From positions 1 through 27,613 of IMG/VR virus record IMGVR_UViG_3300046754_000339: a stretch of 27,613 nt of DNA. One strand, written 5' to 3'. This document shows positions 23,664 to 27,613 of the stretch, piece by piece (positions within the stretch are counted from its first letter, which is position 1; every line of letters starts with the position of its first letter). The notes beneath the pieces are model-generated. The model saw only the letters and a program-made list of their open reading frames with translations, was not told the origin of the DNA and made no database searches. This DNA is from a virus. The translations under genes and the position numbers were made by a program.

Positions 23664-23684
23664 GTTGCGCCCAAGTTGCGCCCA
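23664..23684 (+). repeat. Left pair of integrase arm-type repeats
   Basis: GTTGCGCCCA occurs twice in direct orientation, at 23664-23673 and 23675-23684, with an 11-nt period (one helical turn). A second pair with the same spacing lies on the other side of the tRNA fragment. Paired, helically phased direct repeats flanking a core are the usual layout of arm sites bound by the N-terminal domain of a tyrosine integrase. Confidence 0.75.
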
Positions 23685-23689
23685 GACCC

Positions 23690-23718
23690 AGTATGGGACC
23701 ATGTGGCACCATTTACAA
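23690..23718 (-). promoter_or_regulatory. Candidate promoter for the integrase operon
   Basis: Read leftward, TTGTAA (23713-23718) and CATACT (23690-23695) are separated by exactly 17 nt, each matching sigma-70 hexamers at four of six positions. It lies between the tRNA-type terminator and the first gene at 23619, where a start is needed because two terminators block transcription from the right. Its overlap with the arm-site region would let integrase or an excision factor repress its own operon. Confidence 0.35.
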
Positions 23719-23723
23719 CAGGC

Positions 23724-23750
23724 AAAAAAAACCCCCAAAAACAGGGGGTT
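23724..23750 (-). terminator. Intrinsic terminator directly after the tRNA-Ser fragment
   Basis: Read leftward: CCCCC, a seven-base loop, GGGGG, then eight T residues (the A-run at 23724-23731). It begins 3 nt after the CCA end of the tRNA-like block, as terminators of real tRNA genes do. It may have been acquired with the tRNA segment, or it may insulate the integrase operon. Confidence 0.85.
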
Positions 23751-23752
23751 AG

Positions 23753-23817
23753 TGGCGGTGGGCGTAGGATTCGAACCTACGGAGGGTCACCCCTCAACGG
23801 TTTTCAAGACGGTGCCA
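23753..23817 (-). other. attP: attP core: 3' half of tRNA-Ser(TGA)
   Basis: Read leftward, the block carries the 3' side of a class II tRNA: an anticodon loop CTTGAAA with TGA at 23804-23806, a long variable arm (GAGGG/CCCTC stem, GTGA loop), a T arm (GTAGG, loop TTCGAAT, CCTAC), the acceptor 3' strand GCCCACC, discriminator G and CCA at 23753-23755. The matching 5' acceptor (GGTGGGC) and a normal D arm are missing: upstream sequence instead has GTGCC and GGCAC around a 20-nt loop. One anticodon-stem pair is C-C. It is therefore not a complete tRNA gene but the tRNA-identical part of a phage attachment site, which restores the host tRNA-Ser gene on integration. It lies between repressor and int, as attP should. 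Confidence 0.8.
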
Positions 23818-23870
23818 TATAGTATTACTACTCTGCGGCACTCGTCTCAGCACCAGTGTTTAAGCCATTT

Positions 23871-23926
23871 CACTCGGTGCCACTCGGTAGCACTACCCCC
23901 CGAAAAGAGTGCGAATGAGTGTGAAG
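23871..23926 (+). repeat. Two sets of tandem 10-bp repeats on the right arm of attP
   Basis: CACTCGGTGC and CACTCGGTAG are adjacent at 23871-23890, with a further CACTCGT at 23839. GAGTGCGAAT and GAGTGTGAAG are adjacent at 23907-23926. The 10-bp phasing and position between core and right arm pair make them candidate excisionase or accessory-factor sites. This is inference from layout only. Confidence 0.5.
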
Positions 23927-23946
23927 TTGCGCCCAGATTGCGCCCA
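23926..23946 (+). repeat. Right pair of integrase arm-type repeats
   Basis: GTTGCGCCCA (23926-23935) and ATTGCGCCCA (23937-23946) repeat the left pair in the same orientation and with the same 11-nt period. The second copy abuts the A-run of the repressor terminator. Confidence 0.75.
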
Positions 23947-23968
23947 AAAAAGGGAGCCGAAGCTCCCC
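23946..23968 (-). terminator. Intrinsic terminator of the repressor-like gene
   Basis: Read leftward, GGGAGC, a TTCG tetraloop, GCTCCC and six T residues form a textbook Rho-independent terminator 28 nt after the stop of the gene at 23996. It separates the regulator transcript from attP. Confidence 0.9.
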
Positions 23969-23995
23969 GTTTGATTGCAGTGTCTGAGCAGAAAC

Positions 23996-24673
23996 TCATT
24001 GCCAGTCCGGGACATCGAGTGGCATGTCGTGCTGAGTTGCTCGCTTGCATAGTACAGCAGTCAGGTCAGCGATCAGCGTCGTGAGATTGATCATCGACAT
24101 GTCGTCGGCGCGGATCGATACCAGCTCGCCGACCTCATGCTCAACCATCTGCTTTGCGAGGAGTTCGACATTGAACGGACATCGTTCAGCCGATCCCCCG
24201 GCACCGGGTGTTTGATGAAGTGCGATGTCAGCGGGTGCTTCGTGACGGGATGACGCGTCATCGTTACTCGCGAACCGGAGCTGAGTTGTGTGTTCGGGTT
24301 TCAGTAGCGGCTCGATATTAGGGACGGGTGCATACGCAAGCATCTCATTCACGTCACCGCCCATGTATCGAGTGAGTGTCTCGATGCGTCCGGTCGTGAA
24401 CTTGACTCTCACCTCGTCACTGTAGAGCAGGCCCATCCAGACACCTTTGCCCCAGCCGAGGTTCTCTTGCATCTGAACGCCGGTCTGCCCGGTCTTCGAC
24501 TTGAACACCTTCTTCAATGACTTGAGCCGGGTGCGGACCATCTCTCTGAGGATGGGTTCGCGAGCGAGGTCGATGTCGGTCATGCGTCGTGTTTCTGTTG
24601 TTGCTGTCTTCATGTTGGTTCTCTCATTCAATGAATTGGAATTTTGCTCATACGCTTTCTCCTGTTTTGACAT
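23996..24673 (-). CDS. XRE/Cro-CI-type repressor-like protein
   Basis: The protein has 225 residues from the ATG at 24673, which has AAGGAA 7 nt upstream. Another ATG at 24613 (205 residues) also has a purine-rich site, and the open frame reaches 24799. Residues about 30-100 read as a lambda-repressor-like helix-turn-helix: REMVRTRLKSLKKVFKSKTG, QTGVQMQENLGWGKGVWMGL, then RIETLTRYMGGDVNEML, matching the xxTxxxLAxxLGxSxGxVSxxLxG...LxxIAxALGVxxxxL layout. The C-terminal half has no S24 peptidase Ser/Lys motif. It contains a Pro/Ala/His-rich linker and a helical end (LTTLIADLTAVLCKRAT), perhaps for oligomerisation. It probably controls lysogeny. It has its own terminator and reads toward attP. 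Confidence 0.6.
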   Translation of the reverse strand: MSKQEKAYEQNSNSLNERTNMKTATTETRRMTDIDLAREPILREMVRTRLKSLKKVFKSKTGQTGVQMQENLGWGKGVWMGLLYSDEVRVKFTTGRIETLTRYMGGDVNEMLAYAPVPNIEPLLKPEHTTQLRFASNDDASSRHEAPADIALHQTPGAGGSAERCPFNVELLAKQMVEHEVGELVSIRADDMSMINLTTLIADLTAVLCKRATQHDMPLDVPDWQ

Positions 24674-25143
24674 CGATGGTTCCTTTCTCTTTCGTTTTCT
24701 GGCTGATGTGTTTTCAGCGGATGTCCCAGAGTTGGGGGTGTCATGTCCGTCAGCGATGCGCCTGTGGTTTTCCATGTGGAACTTCTCCCAACAGCTCACC
24801 GCGTTCCTGCTCCACCCAGCAGTAGGGGTCGGGATTCCTCGCTCACCGACTACGCCGCCAGCCTCTCTCTCTGCCGACTACTGTACGGAAGGACATTACT
24901 GCAAGTGCGTCCTGCCGAGTACCACTCTCAAGATAGGCGGGTGCGCCGCACAATGCAAGCAACAACCTGTGGATAGTTCGGAGTGACGCAAATTACCCGG
25001 CGATGGGGGTCTTTTGACCAAGTGTCCGGAAGCCGTGAAGTGCATCAATTGCAACCTGTGGGCTGATGCCAACCACACTTGGGAGCGAGAGAACCGCTCG
25101 CTGGTCTAGCCGCCGGGGGAAGGAGTAAGCCCCCGACGCGCAA
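24674..25143. other. 470-bp stretch without a confident gene
   Basis: No frame here has a convincing start, ribosome site and protein-like composition. The repressor frame stays open leftward up to 24799 (basic KRKRK segment). On the plus strand a frame ending at 24986 is Cys-rich near its end (DYCTEGHYCKCVLP, GGCAAQCKQQP). After its stop the same frame continues with a TTG at 25014 encoding 31 residues with KCPEAVKCINCNLW. A CGGGGG/CCCCCG hairpin lies at 25114-25135 without a T-run. On the minus strand a fragment reads NPDPYCWVEQERGELLGEVP without a start. This may be a regulatory region, or one with decayed or very small genes. Confidence 0.4.
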
Positions 25144-25341
25144 TCACTTTCCGTTCGTCCGATGAGTGGTGCCATCGTGATCAACTGTGAACTGGCGCTC
25201 GCGTCCTATGGCCGGGTCGAAGTGAAGACAGTGGGGGCAGTACCAGCCTCTCAGCTTGAGCTTCTCGCTCGCCACCTCGCCGACCTTCCACACCTCGTGA
25301 AGCGGCCAGTTGCACTTCGGGCAGTCCTTGCCGGTCGACAT
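25144..25341 (-). CDS. Zinc-ribbon small protein
   Basis: This 65-residue protein starts at the ATG at 25341 that overlaps the upstream stop (TGATG). Two CxxC knuckles, CPKC near residue 7 and CPHC near residue 35, are separated by LHEVWKVGEVASEKLKLRGW, a typical two-strand zinc ribbon. The rest is polar (GRERQFTVDHDGTTHRTNGK). Proteins like this are common in early phage operons. A role in nucleic acid binding is likely but unspecific. It is the last gene of the leftward early operon in view. Confidence 0.65.
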   Translation of the reverse strand: MSTGKDCPKCNWPLHEVWKVGEVASEKLKLRGWYCPHCLHFDPAIGRERQFTVDHDGTTHRTNGK

Positions 25342-25679
25342 CAATACTTCTCGCTGATGACCGAGAGGACCGCGTTTAGCCGAGCCTCGAGTGCGCTGAG
25401 TCGTTCGTTCGTGGCGACCATCTGCTCGAGCATCAAGTCACCGGTCGGTCGGACTGCTCGCTTCCCGGTCAGCCTCTGGCCCATCAGGGCGGGGACAATG
25501 CGGCACCGGGTACGAGTCCCGACCTTCGTCTCGACGATCGATCCCTCCTCGAGCATTCCGTTCACCCGACGTTGCCTGATCGACCAGTCGAGATTGACCA
25601 GACTGTCGAACTGCGGGTACTTGGCGGAGAACTCAGCCGGTGTCAGTGGATCAAAGTCATGTTCAATTGAGTCGCTCAT
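25341..25679 (-). CDS. Putative DNA-binding protein (winged-HTH-like)
   Basis: This is a 112-residue protein. Residues 12-70 (LTPAEFSAKYPQFDSLVNLD, WSIRQRRVNGMLEEGSIVET, KVGTRTRCRIVPALMGQRLT) resemble a small helix-turn-helix/winged domain frequent in phage and prophage proteins (xxFxxxxPxxxxxxxLRxxxxxRxxNGLxxxGxxVxxGRRxLI). The C-terminus is a predicted coiled coil (MLEQMVATNERLSALEARLN). It overlaps both neighbours by 1-3 nt in the recombination operon, so it could be a regulator or a replication accessory. Confidence 0.5.
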   Translation of the reverse strand: MSDSIEHDFDPLTPAEFSAKYPQFDSLVNLDWSIRQRRVNGMLEEGSIVETKVGTRTRCRIVPALMGQRLTGKRAVRPTGDLMLEQMVATNERLSALEARLNAVLSVISEKY

Positions 25680-26074
25680 CAGAAGGGAATGTCCTCCTCG
25701 TCAGCGAAGCCGGGGAGGTCGTCTGACTCTTTGGGCTGGGTGGGCTTGTCGTCTGACTTGGTGGGCTGGTCGCCGCCGTCCTGCCATGCCTTCACCTTCT
25801 CGAGCAGTGCGCCGTCCTTCGACCAGTCGTCGCGCTCGAAGCTGAACTCGGTCTTCGCGTCCTTCTCTTGGTTGCGAGCGATCTTGACCTTCAGGTACTT
25901 CTGATCGATCTCGCGGTACATCTTCGCCATCGCCTTGAGGTTGTCGCAGAACTTGTCGATCGACTCCTCTTCGGTGATGAACGAGAGAGTGCCTGCGAAG
26001 TATTTCTTCTGCGCGTCTGACGTTGTCTCGTTGAAGAACAGGCCATTCAACCAGCGCGGTGCTTGCTTACTCAT
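25679..26074 (-). CDS. Single-stranded DNA-binding-like protein with DIPF tail
   Basis: This 131-residue acidic protein begins QAPRWLNGLFFNETTSDAQK with a strand-rich N-terminal part, then a helix (FCDNLKAMAKMYREIDQKYL), a strand (KVKIARNQEKDAKTEFSFE), a Gly/Pro/Asp/Lys-rich linker (about 95-120), and the end DEEDIPF. The acidic tip ending in DIPF is the signature of bacterial SSB proteins, used to recruit repair and replication partners. The core does not obviously match the standard SSB OB fold, so this is an SSB-like or phage-specific ssDNA protein. It overlaps the recombination gene by 8 nt and thus probably works with it on DNA ends. Confidence 0.55.
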   Translation of the reverse strand: MSKQAPRWLNGLFFNETTSDAQKKYFAGTLSFITEEESIDKFCDNLKAMAKMYREIDQKYLKVKIARNQEKDAKTEFSFERDDWSKDGALLEKVKAWQDGGDQPTKSDDKPTQPKESDDLPGFADEEDIPF

Positions 26075-26720
26075 CGTCGTCTTCCTCTTCGGTTTCGTAA
26101 TATGCGCGGCGAGCGGCTCTGACTCCTTCGCCTTCCTTCATCATTTGTCTTTCCGCTGTCGACCAGATGCCGCCGTCGCGTGTGCTGATGGCGAACAGGC
26201 TGATCTTCTGGTCGTCGGTGAGTTCTTCGTATGACTCGACCACGACGTCCCACTTCTCCCGCTTCATTCCCCAGCGGATGCGAGCGGCAGACTCGAGGCA
26301 ATCTCTCAGGCAGAGCGTGTGCCGCAGGAGCTTCTCATTCTGTTTCCGCAGATCGGTCAGCTCCTCGAGCATCGAGTCCCCGACCTCCTCGTATGATGCG
26401 ATCCCGGCGTCAGCCAGAAGCCCCAGAGAGGCGAGGGCGCGTCCGACAGCGGCGGTCTCAGTCCGCTCGACGCCTTCGGATCGGCTCGCCTTACCGTCGC
26501 GCCAAGGCTTCTCACTGTGACCAGTCGAGCGCAGGCGACCGTCAGGGTCGAGGATCTCGCAACGCACGAGGATCGATTGCTTCCCATGCGTGACCTTGGT
26601 GTCGATCGTCCAGCCTGCGTATTCCTCGCTCGAGCGGAACTCGTGAATCCGTGTGGCGACGAGCGCGTACCACTTGTCGCCGAGCTTGATGTGTCCGGGT
26701 TTCTTCTCTTCTTCAGTCAT
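26067..26720 (-). CDS. Phage recombination-associated protein
   Basis: The protein has 217 residues from the ATG at 26720. The N-terminal region (KLGDKWYALVATRIHEFRSS, WTIDTKVTHGKQSILVRCEI, LDPDGRLRSTGHSEKPWRDG) followed by SEGVERTETAAVGRALASLG matches a phage family: VxxRVxxFRxxxPxWxIxTxxxxxxxxxVxVxAxIxDxxGRxxATGxAxE...xxxxENxETSAVGRALAxLG. It is found beside ssDNA annealing and SSB genes. The second half contains helices (SMLEELTDLRKQNEKLLRHT) and a domain (WDVVVESYEELTDDQKISLF) with an acidic end. It is likely a DNA-binding or annealing accessory in homologous recombination; the exact activity is not known. Confidence 0.6.
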   Translation of the reverse strand: MTEEEKKPGHIKLGDKWYALVATRIHEFRSSEEYAGWTIDTKVTHGKQSILVRCEILDPDGRLRSTGHSEKPWRDGKASRSEGVERTETAAVGRALASLGLLADAGIASYEEVGDSMLEELTDLRKQNEKLLRHTLCLRDCLESAARIRWGMKREKWDVVVESYEELTDDQKISLFAISTRDGGIWSTAERQMMKEGEGVRAARRAYYETEEEDDDE

Positions 26721-26937
26721 CTGCGATGGTCCTCTCGAAATGCTCATACAGCGCGTCGTGGTCGTACTCGAGAACCTCGCACCCGTCGAAGGTGTGACAC
26801 TGAACGTCGATGTCGTACAGCCACGCCAGCTCAGTGCGGTCGTTGCCGATGTCGATGGGTTCTTGATGGCGCTTGGCGTAAGAGCCGGAGGTGTCAAGGC
26901 GAGGGTCGGAGGGATCGACCTCTATCGTCAGCCACAT
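26713..26937 (-). CDS. Small acidic hypothetical protein
   Basis: This 74-residue protein starts at the ATG at 26937 with GGAG about 9 nt upstream; a GTG two codons earlier is possible. It is acidic, with beta-like stretches (WLTIEVDPSDPRLDTSGSYA, DIDVQCHTFDGCEVLEYDHD) and a helical end (ALYEHFERTIAD). It is coupled to the recombination gene (8-nt overlap) and to the short gene upstream (TGATG). No family is recognised. Confidence 0.5.
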   Translation of the reverse strand: MWLTIEVDPSDPRLDTSGSYAKRHQEPIDIGNDRTELAWLYDIDVQCHTFDGCEVLEYDHDALYEHFERTIADD

Positions 26938-27104
26938 CAGCACGACTCCGGGGGCTGTGAGTGCTGGGCAGATAGGATGATGTGAAGCTCTTCGATGCGG
27001 AGCAGGCGCTCGCGGTCGGTGTCTTCGAAGACGTAAGGGCGGTCGCCGCAGTGACCGTCGACCGAATAAACAATGGTGCCATCAGGTAGTGCTTCGGCGT
27101 TCAT
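26937..27104 (-). CDS. 55-residue hypothetical protein, first gene of the leftward early operon
   Basis: An ATG at 27104 opens a short frame: NAEALPDGTIVYSVDGHCGD then RPYVFEDTDRERLLRIEELH, ending PPESC. Composition is protein-like (strand, loop, amphipathic helix). The stop overlaps the next ATG, as throughout this operon. The ribosome site is weak. The overlapping antisense and other-frame readings are Ser/Thr/Arg-rich shadows. Function unknown. Confidence 0.5.
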   Translation of the reverse strand: MNAEALPDGTIVYSVDGHCGDRPYVFEDTDRERLLRIEELHIILSAQHSQPPESC

Positions 27105-27214
27105 GATCGGGATCTCGAATGGCTAGATTCCGATCAACTATACGTTCATGGTACCGCTCGGGCTAGATTCAATTCATACCAAAATAGGTATCAATTTGGA
27201 CACATGTCGCGTCA
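27105..27214 (-). promoter_or_regulatory. Operator/promoter region of the early operon
   Basis: This is the only sizeable gap in the right-hand leftward genes. It contains the 10-bp direct repeat GGCTAGATTC at 27121-27130 and 27161-27170 (40 nt apart, about four helical turns) and an inverted repeat ATACC-6-GGTAT at 27176-27191. A TATAGT hexamer on the leftward strand (around 27138-27143) is the best -10 candidate, with no good -35, which suits an activator-dependent start. The neighbouring gene at 27215 encodes an HTH protein that may bind here. Confidence 0.45.
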
Positions 27215-27613
27215 CTAGACATATTTCCTGAACTGCCGGTTGCTGTTGATGCCGAGCTTGTCCGACGTTTCCTGCTGGGTGAAGCCAAGCTTCGTTAAGG
27301 TCTTGATCTGGTTGCTCAGTGTCGACCGCACGATTGCCTTGTGCGTGTATCCCTCTGCCTTCAGGAGCCGGGTGTACGATCGAGACTGGTACCCGAGAAT
27401 CTCTGCCATCTCATCGACGGTGAGAATCTTGTGCGCGCTCGACTGTATGCAGGCGGCATGTTCTGAGACTCGCGTGACCGGGTAGATCTGAGCTACTTTT
27501 GCCGCTTGCTCGAGGAAGCGTCTGCTCGACAGATTGAATCGAACGCAGTCTCTGCCGATCCCCGGCATGTACAAGAGTTCGTTCTTGATTTTGTAAGTGA
27601 AGCAAGGCTGATG
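27215..27613 (-). CDS. AraC-like DNA-binding protein (5' end outside window)
   Basis: The frame is open to the right edge, so the N-terminus is missing; a TTG at 27574 is an unlikely start because coherent coding continues upstream (CFTYKIKNELLYMPGIGRDC). 132 residues are visible. The C-terminal half reads LTVDEMAEILGYQSRSYTRL, LKAEGYTHKAIV, then LTKLGFTQQETSDKLGINSN and RQFRKYV. These fit the two helix-turn-helix units of AraC-type regulators (SLEEVAxxLGMSxRxLxRxLxxEGxSFxxLL ... SLxEIAxxLGFSxxxxFxRAF). AraC members are rare in phages. It probably regulates the operon to its left. A more general HTH family is the alternative. Confidence 0.45.
   Translation of the reverse strand, partial: HQPCFTYKIKNELLYMPGIGRDCVRFNLSSRRFLEQAAKVAQIYPVTRVSEHAACIQSSAHKILTVDEMAEILGYQSRSYTRLLKAEGYTHKAIVRSTLSNQIKTLTKLGFTQQETSDKLGINSNRQFRKYV

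Noticed and set aside
23753-23850. A complete functional tRNA-Ser gene
   Set aside because: The 3' half is intact, but no upstream segment pairs with GCCCACC and the D-arm region has a 20-nt loop. An attachment-site fragment explains it better.
24501-24986. 161-codon rightward gene
   Set aside because: Most of it is antisense to the repressor-like gene. Only its Cys-rich end outside that gene was kept, as a low-confidence observation.

Overview
The window reads as part of a temperate, long-tailed (siphovirus-type) bacteriophage genome. I see no chromosomal housekeeping genes. The host is probably Gram-negative: there is a lipoprotein signal, an exported protein of a type I associate with proteobacteria, and a class II tRNA-Ser fragment at the integration site. 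Base composition is moderately GC-rich throughout. The class and habitat of the host (perhaps an aquatic proteobacterium) are inference only. The attachment region has phage genes on both sides, so this looks like the attP form of the genome (virion or circular) and not an integrated end.

Left two thirds (about 1-20956, plus strand) is one late structural operon in which most neighbours overlap by 1-20 nt. It starts inside an unidentified gene and passes through a fibre-like block (181-4519): three small proteins sharing adaptor-type motifs, an S74 (self-cleaving chaperone) fibre with seven tandem repeats, a Cys-rich tip-like protein and an unknown. The head-tail and tail genes follow: gp6-like connector, putative stopper, tail terminator, major tail protein, a split tail assembly chaperone, an HK97-gp10-like protein, tape measure, a gpM-like minor tail protein, a DUF1833 protein, an NlpC/P60 tail peptidase, a 1765-residue TipJ/gpJ-like tip protein, a second S74 fibre, a glycine-rich adhesin and a tail fibre assembly chaperone. 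The operon ends with a secreted 449-residue protein, a small lipoprotein and a 45-residue acidic helical protein. These three are not obvious virion genes and may alter the host envelope.

A bidirectional stop lies at 20932-21029. Here leftward transcription ends at a strong intrinsic terminator that overlaps the last rightward gene.

Right third (27613-21027, minus strand) holds the early and lysogeny genes. From right to left these are: a DNA-binding protein cut by the window edge (AraC-like HTH); a regulatory gap with direct and inverted repeats; an operon with two small unknowns, a recombination-associated protein, an SSB-like protein ending in DIPF, a winged-HTH-like protein and a zinc-ribbon protein; a 470-bp stretch without a confident gene; an XRE-type repressor-like gene with its own terminator; the attP region; and the integrase operon (two small ORFs, tyrosine integrase, a membrane-anchored protein, a Cys-rich protein and an acidic protein).

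The attP is unusually legible. It has a 3' half of tRNA-Ser(TGA) followed by a terminator, flanked by two pairs of 11-bp-phased GTTGCGCCCA repeats that look like integrase arm sites. No lysis genes, terminase, capsid or replication genes are in the window; they must lie outside it.
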